Shown piece after piece: positions 15,892 to 24,295 of a stretch of 64,000 nt of DNA. The notes below the pieces were generated by a model, which did no database searches, was not told where the DNA came from, and was given only the letters and a program-made list of their open reading frames with translations. A program made the translations under genes and the position numbers. The DNA lies in NCBI RefSeq assembly GCF_900099685.1, contig NZ_FNDW01000006.1:124001-188000 (forward strand), in the 5' to 3' direction. Position 1 is the first letter of the stretch, and each line of letters starts with the position of its first letter. The stretch is from Chryseobacterium taeanense (lineage in GTDB: Bacteria; Bacteroidota; Bacteroidia; Flavobacteriales; Weeksellaceae).

Positions 15892-16710
15892 ATGAAAAAA
15901 ATAGGCATTATTGCTTTAACCTTATTCATGCATTGTGTATTTGCACAAACCAACAGGTTTGTTTATCAGGTAACCATGAAGCCTGATGCATCTGATAAAA
16001 ATGACATAAAAACAGAAAACGCATATCTTGATATTTCTGCTGAAAAATCGATTTTTTATTCTGAAAACAGAATAAAACGGGATTCAATAATTCAGGCAAC
16101 TATTCAGAGTGGTGGCGCAAGAGGTTTCAATAGAGATCAGATGCAAAATCTGAGATCAATTATTAACTATTCTATTGAAAAAGATAAAAAAGATCAGAAG
16201 ATTATTTTTAAGGATAGAATAGGAAGAGATGTTTATACGTATGAGGAAGACCGGCCTTTAAACTGGAAGATTATGCCGGAAACCACCAAGATAGGAGAAT
16301 ATAAGGTTCAGAAGGCGGAAACTGATTTTGGTGGAAGAAAATGGACTGCGTGGTTCACGACCGACTTGCCTTATCAGGATGGCCCTTATAAATTCGGCGG
16401 ACTTCCAGGGCTTATCGTAAAAGTAGAAGATGATAAAGGTGAATATTCTTTTGATTTAATGAAAAATTATAAAATTGCTGATTTTCCTACTTTAAATCAA
16501 TTTGGAAATACCATTAAAGTAAAAAGAACAGACTATATAAAGCAACAGAAAAAATTCATGGAAGATCCTATGGCTTTTATGTCTCAAGGCGGATCAATGA
16601 GAATAGGCGGTAACAGAGGCGGCGGAAATCCTGCTGATATGAGGAAAAGAATGGAAGAGAGAGTAAAAGATGAAGCCAAGAAAAACAGTAATCCTATTGA
16701 ATTACAATAA
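15892..16710 (+). CDS. GLPGLI family protein
   Basis: A 272-residue exported protein with a signal peptide (about 1-18, ending CVFA, mature start QTNRF). The family hallmark GLPGLI occurs in PYKFGGLPGLIVKVEDDKG (about 163-181), following the usual YKVQKAETDFGGRKWTAWFTTDLP. The C-terminus is Gly/Asn/Met/Lys-rich (GGSMRIGGNRGGGNPADMRKR). GLPGLI proteins are frequent in Bacteroidota, often near TonB-dependent receptors or peptidases, and have no proven function. Here it is alone, transcribed toward the YpfJ gene, with a shared convergent terminator. Confidence 0.9.
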   Translation: MKKIGIIALTLFMHCVFAQTNRFVYQVTMKPDASDKNDIKTENAYLDISAEKSIFYSENRIKRDSIIQATIQSGGARGFNRDQMQNLRSIINYSIEKDKKDQKIIFKDRIGRDVYTYEEDRPLNWKIMPETTKIGEYKVQKAETDFGGRKWTAWFTTDLPYQDGPYKFGGLPGLIVKVEDDKGEYSFDLMKNYKIADFPTLNQFGNTIKVKRTDYIKQQKKFMEDPMAFMSQGGSMRIGGNRGGGNPADMRKRMEERVKDEAKKNSNPIELQ

Positions 16711-16715
16711 AGTAA

Positions 16716-16744
16716 AGCCCTGAAGAATTCCTTCAGGACTTTTC
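16716..16744 (+). terminator. terminator between GLPGLI and YpfJ genes
   Basis: Stem CCTGAAG (16719-16725) with CTTCAGG (16731-16737), loop AATTC, followed by ACTTTT. It lies between convergent genes, so it may work for both. Confidence 0.65.
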
Positions 16745-16763
16745 ATTTTATCTTGTTAAATAA

Positions 16764-17615
16764 CTATTTCAAAAGCTGATTGAAAGTGTCGCCTTGTTTG
16801 ATGTCTCCGGTGTTGTATCCTTTCATAAACCATTCTTTACGTTGCGCTGAAGATCCGTGTGTAAAGCTTTCCTGATTAACATACCCCTGAGATCTTCTCT
16901 GTATATTATCATCTCCTACCGCTTCGGCAGCATCAATGGCAGACTGGATGTCTCCCGGTTCTAAAATATGTTTTTCAGCATCCGTTCTTTTTGCCCAAAG
17001 TCCGGCATAGAAATCAGCCTGCAGTTCTGTAGCCACGGAAACTCTGTTCATTTCTGTTTCGCTGTATCTTCCGCTTCTTCTCATTTCATCTACTTTTTGC
17101 GTTGTTCCCAAAAGCGTCTGAACATGGTGTCCTACCTCATGGGCAAGAACATAAGCAACGGTAAATTCTGTTACTTTTGCTCCGAATTTTTTCTGAAGCT
17201 CATTAAAAAAGCTCATGTCCATATAAACAGATTGGTCTGCAGGGCAGTAGAAAGGTCCCATTGCTGCCTGTGCGGTTCCGCACCCTGATTGTGTAGTGCT
17301 TTCAAAAAGAACAATTTTAGGAGGTTCATACGTCATTCCGTTTTCATTAAAAACCTTATCCCAGGTGATGGTATTCCATTTTCCCATCATGTCCACCATT
17401 TCTCCGATTTTCATTTCTTCCGGTGTTAGTTCTCTCTGCTCGGTCTGTGCAGATCCGGATCCGCTTCCGGATGAAAGTATGGAAGAAGGATCTCCTCCCA
17501 GGAAAAAAATAATGGCTGCAATAATCAATGTTCCCAGTCCGCCTCCTACTACGGCTCCGCCGCCTAGTCCACGCCTGTCTTCCACGTTACCGCCTCTGTC
17601 GTCAGTCCATCTCAT
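16764..17615 (-). CDS. neutral zinc metallopeptidase, YpfJ family
   Basis: A 283-residue protein beginning MRWTDDRGGNVEDRRG, the usual start of the YpfJ (Zn_peptidase) family. A single transmembrane helix (about 24-40, GGGLGTLIIAAIIFFLG) is followed by a Ser/Gly linker. The zinc motif HEVGH is at 159-163 in LAHEVGHHVQTLLG, and ELQADFYAGLWA (about 198-209) supplies the third ligand region, as in other family members. The catalytic domain is probably periplasmic. The natural substrate is not known in any species to my knowledge. It is convergent with the GLPGLI gene. Confidence 0.92.
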   Translation of the reverse strand: MRWTDDRGGNVEDRRGLGGGAVVGGGLGTLIIAAIIFFLGGDPSSILSSGSGSGSAQTEQRELTPEEMKIGEMVDMMGKWNTITWDKVFNENGMTYEPPKIVLFESTTQSGCGTAQAAMGPFYCPADQSVYMDMSFFNELQKKFGAKVTEFTVAYVLAHEVGHHVQTLLGTTQKVDEMRRSGRYSETEMNRVSVATELQADFYAGLWAKRTDAEKHILEPGDIQSAIDAAEAVGDDNIQRRSQGYVNQESFTHGSSAQRKEWFMKGYNTGDIKQGDTFNQLLK

Positions 17616-17692
17616 AGTTTTATTATTTTGTGATATGTAAATTTAACTATTTAAAAATATACTTTTTATGGATGAAAAAATATTTTTAAGCA

Positions 17693-19777
17693 TTATCGGT
17701 TGAGTTGATTTTCCTTCAGCCAATTTGATGTAGATTGATACGCTGCAATGGTCTGTTCAACAAGGTTTTTGTTCTGAGAATCGGGTTTCAGAAATTTTTC
17801 ATCATAATAAATATTGAATTCCGGGCTTAAATTGTTTTTTTGCTGTGTAAGTGAATATTGCTTAATCTTCTTTACCGGAGAAATAATGGTTAAATAGTTA
17901 TCTTTAATAAATCCAAGATCCTGATAAGTGGCAACATAAGCTTTCGGTTGGAAAGTTTTACTGAAAACATCCTGCCCTAAAAATTTTGACTGATAATTAA
18001 AATTAAGCAACCCCAACAGGGTAGGCATTACATCAATCTGTGACATGGTTTGCGTGAATTTTTGTGGCTGAATGAAACCCTCTGAAAAAATCATCGCAGG
18101 AATTTTATATTTATCCATAGGAAGTTCTGTATTCCCGGCGCTTGAAGCACAATGGTCGGCAATGATAACAAAAACGGTATTTTGATACCATGCTTGTTTT
18201 TTTGCCATCTCGAAGAATTTTTTCAAGGAATAATCGGTGTATTTTACGCCGCCTTCACGGGATTTTGCATCTCCGGGAATATCAATTTTTCCATTCGGAT
18301 AGGTAAATGGACGGTGATTGGAAACCGTCATCCAATGATTAAAAAATGGTTTTCCGGATTTTGCTTCAGCATTCATTGTTTGAATTGTCTTTTTCGCCAT
18401 ATCTTCATCGGCAACACCCCAGACATTGGCAAAGGTAATTTCTTCCGGGCTAAAATTGTTTCTGTCTACGATGCCGTAGCCATTTCCTTCATAGAAGTCT
18501 TTCATATTATCGAAGTAGCTGTAGCCGCCATATAAGAATTTTACGTCGTAACCTTTAGATTTAAAAACACTTCCGGTTGTAAATTTATTTTTATTGTTTT
18601 CTCTTTTAATAATACTTTCACCGGCAGTTGGAGGAATACAGAGGGTAAGCGCCTCAAGCCCACGAACGGTTCTGTTTCCGGTAGCATACAAATTGGTGAA
18701 CATTAAAGATCGGTCTGCAAGACTGTCCAGGAAAGGCGTGATTTTCTGCGTATTGCCATAATGTTCCATAAAATCTGCCGATAAACTTTCGATAGAAATT
18801 AAAACAACATTTTTCTTTAATTCAGGTTTGCCGGATTCAATATTTCTCTTCAAAAGAGGAGGAGCGTATTGACTTAAGAAGGTTCTATCTGCCTGCTGTT
18901 GATTCATTACGGGATAAAACTGAAAATAATCCAGCTCATTATGTGTAAATGCCCAATAGAATTTTGGTAATCCGTTGGCCTGGATTTCTTCTTTAAAAAC
19001 ATTTTCAGATTTAAGTTTTGTTGTGAAATTTAATCCGATAAGACTTATTCCTACTAAAGCACAAAATGATATTAATAGAATCAGTTTTTGTTTTAAGTTG
19101 GGAAGATTCAGAAGTTCTGCATTTGTTTTCCGGTAAATATAAATGGTAAAAACGGCAGCAATAGCAAAAATGGCCAGAAATAAAGGAACCACCGGATAAC
19201 TTTCCATGATGTTTCCGATGACCTCGTTGGTGTAAATCAGATAATCTACTGCGATGAAATTATATCTTAGTCCAAATTCATTATAGAAGAAATATTCGCT
19301 CACGGCATTAAATACAATCAGCAAAACATATAGAAAAATCGTGATGAAATATAATACGTTTCTTATTTTAATACGTTTTTCCGGAAGAAACAACATCAAA
19401 CTGAAAAAAATAATCTTAAGGCCAATGAATGAAAGTGCAATTTCCGCAACGGATCCTCCATACTGTTTAAAAATGTTATTCGGAATGAGAAGAATATATA
19501 AAAAGAAAACAAGTAATACTCCTAAAATAATATATCCATAAGGTTTTTGATATTTTGAATCGGACAAAAACAAAAAATATAAAGCCAAAAATGGACACGT
19601 CAACACAAAGACTAGGGAATCATTTAAGATTCCGATCATCAAAATTTTAATGACCTCAAAAAAACTGAAATCTGCAGTTGTGATTGGGTGGAAAAGAAAT
19701 ATGATTCTCAATACCAGCGAAATAGCCAGATAAAAAAATCCCAGATACAAAAAAGGCTTTATTCTTTGAATAAACAT
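17693..19777 (-). CDS. LTA synthase-like sulfatase-family membrane protein
   Basis: A 694-residue protein. Residues 1-260 carry five or six transmembrane helices and residues about 310-640 form an alkaline-phosphatase-fold domain of the sulfatase/LtaS type. Visible are VVLISIESLSADFMEHYG (metal Glu), NLYATGNRTVRGLEAL with the nucleophile Thr in the TGNRT context, NHWMTVSNHRPF and VIIADHCAS (metal Asp-His). In Gram-negative bacteria such enzymes move phosphoglycerol or phosphoethanolamine onto periplasmic glycans or lipids; this species has no lipoteichoic acid, so the acceptor is unknown. It is monocistronic and its 3' end points toward YpfJ. Confidence 0.88.
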   Translation of the reverse strand: MFIQRIKPFLYLGFFYLAISLVLRIIFLFHPITTADFSFFEVIKILMIGILNDSLVFVLTCPFLALYFLFLSDSKYQKPYGYIILGVLLVFFLYILLIPNNIFKQYGGSVAEIALSFIGLKIIFFSLMLFLPEKRIKIRNVLYFITIFLYVLLIVFNAVSEYFFYNEFGLRYNFIAVDYLIYTNEVIGNIMESYPVVPLFLAIFAIAAVFTIYIYRKTNAELLNLPNLKQKLILLISFCALVGISLIGLNFTTKLKSENVFKEEIQANGLPKFYWAFTHNELDYFQFYPVMNQQQADRTFLSQYAPPLLKRNIESGKPELKKNVVLISIESLSADFMEHYGNTQKITPFLDSLADRSLMFTNLYATGNRTVRGLEALTLCIPPTAGESIIKRENNKNKFTTGSVFKSKGYDVKFLYGGYSYFDNMKDFYEGNGYGIVDRNNFSPEEITFANVWGVADEDMAKKTIQTMNAEAKSGKPFFNHWMTVSNHRPFTYPNGKIDIPGDAKSREGGVKYTDYSLKKFFEMAKKQAWYQNTVFVIIADHCASSAGNTELPMDKYKIPAMIFSEGFIQPQKFTQTMSQIDVMPTLLGLLNFNYQSKFLGQDVFSKTFQPKAYVATYQDLGFIKDNYLTIISPVKKIKQYSLTQQKNNLSPEFNIYYDEKFLKPDSQNKNLVEQTIAAYQSTSNWLKENQLNR

Positions 19778-19933
19778 ATTTTATTAATTAAATATTAATT
19801 CTTACAAATTTAGTTATTGCGTATTATTGTTTAATATAAAATCTTAAAATTTGATATTAATTAGAAAGTTTATAAATATTTAAAATAATATTATAAAATT
19901 AATAGTGATTAAAAGTAATAGCGTTTTATAATA

Positions 19934-19964
19934 TTAAAAAAAGAGGACTATTTGTACAGTCCTC
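19934..19964 (-). terminator. terminator of ribH
   Basis: On the minus strand GAGGACT pairs with AGTCCTC around GTACAAAT and is followed by a T-run (plus-strand A-run at 19935-19942). Confidence 0.75.
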
Positions 19965-19994
19965 CATATATTTAAATTCAGTAAAGCTTAATGA

Positions 19995-20510
19995 CTAATG
20001 CCCGAAACCGATATTTCCCTTTTTGCCGGATAAATTCTTTCTGAAATCGATCATTCGCAACGCTGTAACTGCGGCTTCCACACCTTTATTTCCTAAATCT
20101 CCGCCGCTTCTTGCGATGGATTGCTCTTTTGTATCATCTGTAAGCACGCAGAAAATGGTAGGAGTATCTGTCAAAATATTACAGTCTTTGATTCCCTGAG
20201 CAACCGCAGAACAAACGTAATCGAAGTGTGGTGTTTCACCACGGATTACACATCCGATAGAAATTACAGCATCAAATTTTCGCTCTTTGCAAAGCTGCAT
20301 ACTTGCATAGTTGAGCTCAAAAGCTCCCGGAACCGGAAAAAGTTTTATATTTTCAGATTTTACGCCTTCTTTTTGAAGAATTTCTAAAGCTGCATCACGA
20401 AGATTGTAGGTTACAAAATCATTCCACTCAGAAAAAACAATGCCGATAGAAAACTCATCGGCATTGGTTATATGAAGTGGCTTGTAATCGGAAAGATTAA
20501 CTGTTGCCAT
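19995..20510 (-). CDS. ribH: 6,7-dimethyl-8-ribityllumazine synthase
   Basis: A 171-residue protein, slightly longer than the common 155-160. It condenses 5-amino-6-ribitylaminouracil with 3,4-dihydroxy-2-butanone 4-phosphate in the penultimate step of riboflavin synthesis. Motifs are FSEWNDFVT (substrate phosphate region), PVPGAFELNYASMQL, and GCVIRGETPHFDYVCSAVAQGI with the catalytic His. Its start lies 3 bp after the stop of the TPR gene, so they form an operon. No FMN riboswitch or other rib gene is visible. Confidence 0.96.
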   Translation of the reverse strand: MATVNLSDYKPLHITNADEFSIGIVFSEWNDFVTYNLRDAALEILQKEGVKSENIKLFPVPGAFELNYASMQLCKERKFDAVISIGCVIRGETPHFDYVCSAVAQGIKDCNILTDTPTIFCVLTDDTKEQSIARSGGDLGNKGVEAAVTALRMIDFRKNLSGKKGNIGFGH

Positions 20511-20513
20511 TAT

Positions 20514-21221
20514 TTAATAGTATTTAGTCATTTCAATATAAGAGTCAGACATTCCATTGTCATAGTCCTGATATTTTTCATCAATCGTAGCAAAATATTT
20601 TTTAGCATCTGCTTTTTTGTTAAGACCTAATGCCAGAATACCTGCTTTTCTTGTGAAATAATAAGTTGTGTACGGATCATCGGAAGCAGAAGCTGCTTTA
20701 TCAAGCAATTGTAATGCATCATCGTTTTTATTAAGACCAGACTGTGCATCTGCCATCGCACCATACTTCATTGCCATTAATGTTTTGTTGTCTGATGAAA
20801 ATTTGTCAAGAAGATCATAGGCTTCCTGGAATTTTCCTTCTTTAAACTTTAAAATTCCGGCATTGTAAGCAGAAAGTTTACCAATGTTTGTATTAGAATA
20901 TTCATCATACGTTCCTAAGAAACCAGGGTTTGCAGCAGATTTTCCTCCCAATGCTTCCTTATCTTTACCTTCCGTAAGGTTTTTCTGAGCAGCAAGGAAA
21001 CTTTTTACAGCCTCAGTATTTTTAGGAGCTACAACAAACTGTTTATATGCGAAGAATCCCAAAACGCCTAAAACAAGCACTCCGAAAACAATACCCAATG
21101 GTTTTGAATATCTTTCAATAAATCTTTCGGTGTTTAAAGCTTCTCTGTCAAGATCTTTAAAAAACTCCACTGTTTCTTTACCTTCTTGCTCGTGTTGAGC
21201 ATTCTTTGTAAGTTTTGCCAT
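20514..21221 (-). CDS. membrane-anchored tetratricopeptide protein
   Basis: A 235-residue protein with a basic cytosolic N-terminus, one transmembrane helix at about 45-63 (LGIVFGVLVLGVLGFFAYKQF), and a periplasmic helical part with TPR-like pairs (FKEGKFQEAYDLLDKFSSDNKTLMAMKYGAMADAQSGLNKNDDALQLLDKAA). The layout matches the YfgM-like TPR proteins, ancillary to the Sec translocon in E. coli. Whether the flavobacterial protein has that role is inference. It is co-transcribed with ribH, an association that is common in this group but has no obvious functional reason. Confidence 0.8.
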   Translation of the reverse strand: MAKLTKNAQHEQEGKETVEFFKDLDREALNTERFIERYSKPLGIVFGVLVLGVLGFFAYKQFVVAPKNTEAVKSFLAAQKNLTEGKDKEALGGKSAANPGFLGTYDEYSNTNIGKLSAYNAGILKFKEGKFQEAYDLLDKFSSDNKTLMAMKYGAMADAQSGLNKNDDALQLLDKAASASDDPYTTYYFTRKAGILALGLNKKADAKKYFATIDEKYQDYDNGMSDSYIEMTKYY

Positions 21222-21347
21222 AAATTGTTAAAAATTGAAATGCAAATTTAATTGTTTCTGAATGATTTACAAAATACTTTCTGAGTATTATTGATTTTAT
21301 TTAAACAAATAAATTGAATTGTGAATTGTTAAACGTGAATATTTATT

Positions 21348-21884
21348 TTAATATTCTAAAATGTGATAAACTTCTGCATTGAATTTCTTCAGCTTTTCTT
21401 CTCCGTTTAATCCTTTTAAACCGATTAGAAAACTGAATTGTGCAACTGTAGCTCCTTGTTTTTCAACCAGCTTTGCTGCGGCTTCTGTAGTTCCTCCTGT
21501 TGCCAGAAGGTCGTCGTGGATGAGAACTCTCTGCCCGGGTTTTATCTGTCCTTCACGTGTTTCGATGACCGCGCTTCCGTATTCAAGATCGTATTTTTCT
21601 GAAATGACAGGTGGAGGTAGCTTTCCTGATTTTCTAATTAAGACAAACGGAACTTCCAAAGCAACAGCAATAGCAATCCCGAAAAGATAACCACGGCTTT
21701 CAATGCCGCAAACGGCATCAACCTTTCCTTTGCTGAACTTTACTAGATCTGCAATCACATCTTCATATAATTTCGGATCCAGGAAGATTGGCGAAATATC
21801 TTTAAACTGAATTCCCGGAATCGGAAAGTCAGGAATATTTTCAATGGTTTCTTCCAGTCTTTTTATTAATTCTTGTGAAGGCAT
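21348..21884 (-). CDS. apt: adenine phosphoribosyltransferase
   Basis: A 178-residue protein of typical length. It salvages adenine with PRPP to AMP. The N-terminal IPDFPIPGIQFKDISPIF block, the ESRGYLFG block, and the PRPP-binding loop VLIHDDLLATGGTTEAA are all intact. It is followed upstream by the unknown lipoprotein gene, whose stop is 3 bp from the apt start, so translation of the two is probably coupled. The PRPP synthase gene prs is present elsewhere at 43.8 kb. Confidence 0.96.
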   Translation of the reverse strand: MPSQELIKRLEETIENIPDFPIPGIQFKDISPIFLDPKLYEDVIADLVKFSKGKVDAVCGIESRGYLFGIAIAVALEVPFVLIRKSGKLPPPVISEKYDLEYGSAVIETREGQIKPGQRVLIHDDLLATGGTTEAAAKLVEKQGATVAQFSFLIGLKGLNGEEKLKKFNAEVYHILEY

Positions 21885-21887
21885 TAT

Positions 21888-23075
21888 TTATGGATTGATT
21901 TTATAGCTGGAGATTTTCCATTCCCCATTTACATTTTTTAAACCAAAAGTCACTTTCAATGAAGTTGTTCTTCCGCTTTTGTCCGTAACATCGTAAGTCG
22001 CATTTACACTGGCAACATTGGCATTGGCAAGATTCGTGGAAATATTTTTAACGCTCACATTTTTCACCGACCCGAATCCTGAAGTAGGATTTGCGAACGA
22101 TTCGTAACTTCCCCAGCTTGGGTTGCTTGAAGAGTTATATGCTGCTTTAAGATTTTGAGAACTTACATTATTTAAAAATCCTGATACAACAGTTTTAGGA
22201 TCTGCTGCCGTTTGTTTTGGTGCTGTAGGGCTATTGCTCGCATTGGGATCCATTGGGTCTGCTACTCCTGGATTATTCGGATCTATAACTGCTGGATCCT
22301 GATTAACAGCTGTAGAATCCACCACCGGTGGTGCAGGCATTTTCAATAACAAAGGATTTACATCTAACCCGATTTTCGTCATTTTAAATGTTTTTGCCGT
22401 TGTTTTTACAGATACGGTGATATCAATTTTATTATCAACTACTTTTTCGGCAGGAAGAGATGAGAATTTTAAATTAAAACCTCTAAAATTGTTATCCCGC
22501 ATCAGATTTTTGGCGGTAGAAAGTTTTACACCATTACTGAAAACTTCAAGCGTAGCTTCCAGCCCAGCACCTGTAAACGAAACAGGTTTTCCTGTATTGT
22601 CAACAAGTCGAGGAACAATCTGTATAGCAGTGGGAGCGCCTGTTCCATCATCTCCTGTCGGAGTGGTGTTTATGCTTAATGAGTTTGCTTTAACGTCGTT
22701 TGGATCACTTTCTTTTGCTTTGTCATCCCCGAAAATATTCATTTCTCCTAAAGAAGGAGGCGCAGTACTGGCCCAGTCTATGCCATTTTTTTGTGCTACT
22801 TCATCGGCCATTGCCATGATTTCAGGAACTTTTTTTCCATTAATCAGCTGTCCGAGGGCTTTTAATTCTGCTACATCTCCGTCTGCCTCTACTCCGAAAG
22901 TTTTTAATATGTACAGTGCTTCATTAAATTTTATCTGCTTAATGGTTGACAGACTAGCCGCCATATCATTAATACTCGACTGTAGCGTTTTAGTATTTGT
23001 AGCATCTACATGATCTTTCTTACATGCCGTGAAAAGCAATAAGCTGAAAATTAGTAGAAAAGACAACTTTTTCAT
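21888..23075 (-). CDS. hypothetical lipoprotein with C-terminal NTF2-like domain
   Basis: A 395-residue protein. A lipoprotein signal is clear: MKKLSFLLIFSLLLFTAC with the Cys at residue 18. The longest frame begins with GTG at 23093; the ATG at 23075 is preferred because it gives the standard signal. Residues 25-110 are helical, 130-260 contain a beta-rich domain, 262-300 are a Pro/Asp/Asn-rich linker, and 300-395 (VVSGFLNNVSSQNLKAAYN... NGEWKISSYKINP) look like an NTF2-like (DUF4878-type) domain. Function is unknown. It is immediately upstream of apt. Confidence 0.8.
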   Translation of the reverse strand: MKKLSFLLIFSLLLFTACKKDHVDATNTKTLQSSINDMAASLSTIKQIKFNEALYILKTFGVEADGDVAELKALGQLINGKKVPEIMAMADEVAQKNGIDWASTAPPSLGEMNIFGDDKAKESDPNDVKANSLSINTTPTGDDGTGAPTAIQIVPRLVDNTGKPVSFTGAGLEATLEVFSNGVKLSTAKNLMRDNNFRGFNLKFSSLPAEKVVDNKIDITVSVKTTAKTFKMTKIGLDVNPLLLKMPAPPVVDSTAVNQDPAVIDPNNPGVADPMDPNASNSPTAPKQTAADPKTVVSGFLNNVSSQNLKAAYNSSSNPSWGSYESFANPTSGFGSVKNVSVKNISTNLANANVASVNATYDVTDKSGRTTSLKVTFGLKNVNGEWKISSYKINP

Positions 23076-23126
23076 TTTTTTTCTGTTTGCCACAAATTTA
23101 GTAAAACGTTTATTAATTGAGGATTT

Positions 23127-24140
23127 TTATTTTATATTTTGTTTTTCTTTTAAATCGTCTTTGAAAAACGAGCTGAAAACTTTTTGCATATTTGGAAAAG
23201 TTTCTTCATCCCAATATCTTATGGTGTAATTACTTTGTCTTTTATTATACTTTACTTCAGCAATGTCTTTTTCGTTGCTGAAATCAAGTTCTGTCGGATA
23301 AAAATTTTTGTAGATGATGATCTGATTATAATCTGGTTCACTTTTGTGTTTTAATTTTAAGAACTCAATGGAATTATATTTGTTGAAATCACGAAGCGTT
23401 TTTTTTGAATTTTTTTCAAATGAGAAATTAACGATTCCGCGAATATCGAAAAGCCTATAGCCCAAAATAGCCATTTCTTTTTCCTGAAGATCTTCTCCTG
23501 TAATTTCTACTTCGTCTTTTGAAGGTGTTTTCAGTTCTTTTATTTTCAGTTCTCCATTATTGTATTTTTCTAGGTTTCCGGCGTATTTTAATTTTGGTAA
23601 ATCTAAAAACATACTGTAGTCCCAGGCTCCGGTTTGCTTTTTCTCAAAAGTTGCATTTTCGAGACTGAATATACGATACTGTTGTACCTTTATATCTTTT
23701 ACTTTTTTAGTTTTATTATCAAAAACATAGGTCACTATTCCGTCTACGTAAGAGTTTAGCAAATTATTTACGGTGACATAAGCATTAAAATTCCCTTTTA
23801 TTAAAAGGTATTTTGCCGGTTTATTGTTTTTGATAACGACAGGTTCAATGTCGTTTATTTTATCATCAAGCTTTACAATATCTTTATTTATTTCCGAAAA
23901 AGAGAGCTGTGCCAAAACAACATTGTCGTAAACCAACTGAAATCTTTCCTGATCGGATTTTAAGGATTGTTTTTCAATTTTACCATCAATATCCGAAAAT
24001 GCCAGAATGCTTCCATCTTTCCCAAATACCGAAACCTTAGGTAATGGCTTATTTGTTTTTTCTGAAATAAAAGTAATGGTTTGTGCAGTGAATAGATTTA
24101 ATACGAATGTCAGAAATAATAATAGGAGACTTTTTTTCAT
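23127..24140 (-). CDS. hypothetical exported protein
   Basis: A 337-residue protein with a signal peptide (1-19, ending LFTA, mature start QTITFISEKTNKPLPKVSVFGKDGSILAFSDIDGKI). The start of the mature part resembles a carboxypeptidase-regulatory-like beta sandwich, as found at the start of many TonB-dependent proteins. The rest (60-337) is a mix of predicted strands and Lys-rich segments, with no domain I can name. There is no T9SS sorting domain. It lies upstream of the lipoprotein gene on the same strand, separated by 51 bp, so co-transcription with it and apt is plausible. Confidence 0.7.
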   Translation of the reverse strand: MKKSLLLLFLTFVLNLFTAQTITFISEKTNKPLPKVSVFGKDGSILAFSDIDGKIEKQSLKSDQERFQLVYDNVVLAQLSFSEINKDIVKLDDKINDIEPVVIKNNKPAKYLLIKGNFNAYVTVNNLLNSYVDGIVTYVFDNKTKKVKDIKVQQYRIFSLENATFEKKQTGAWDYSMFLDLPKLKYAGNLEKYNNGELKIKELKTPSKDEVEITGEDLQEKEMAILGYRLFDIRGIVNFSFEKNSKKTLRDFNKYNSIEFLKLKHKSEPDYNQIIIYKNFYPTELDFSNEKDIAEVKYNKRQSNYTIRYWDEETFPNMQKVFSSFFKDDLKEKQNIK

Positions 24141-24242
24141 GATTATTTTATTAAAATGATTTAAATGAATTTTGCTTAATTATATGACAACGAAAATTTA
24201 AAAAGGTTGCATTGAATTTTAAATTTTTCAAATTAATGCAAA

Positions 24243-24272
24243 AAAAAGACTGATCGTACAATCAGTCTTTTT
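24243..24272. terminator. bidirectional terminator after actF
   Basis: A 12-bp stem AAAAAGACTGAT/ATCAGTCTTTTT with loop CGTACA; the A- and T-tracts at the two ends suit termination in either direction. It closes the act operon on the minus strand. Confidence 0.8.
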
Positions 24273-24295
24273 CGTTTTATCTTGTTATAAATTCC

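Noticed and set aside
19778..19994. FMN riboswitch or rib regulatory RNA near ribH
   Set aside because: This gap is on the 3' side of ribH, and ribH is the second gene of an operon; no FMN aptamer-like sequence is seen upstream of the operon either.
22417..23013. 198-codon frame antisense to the lipoprotein gene
   Set aside because: The minus-strand gene has a lipobox signal and typical composition; the antisense frame has neither.
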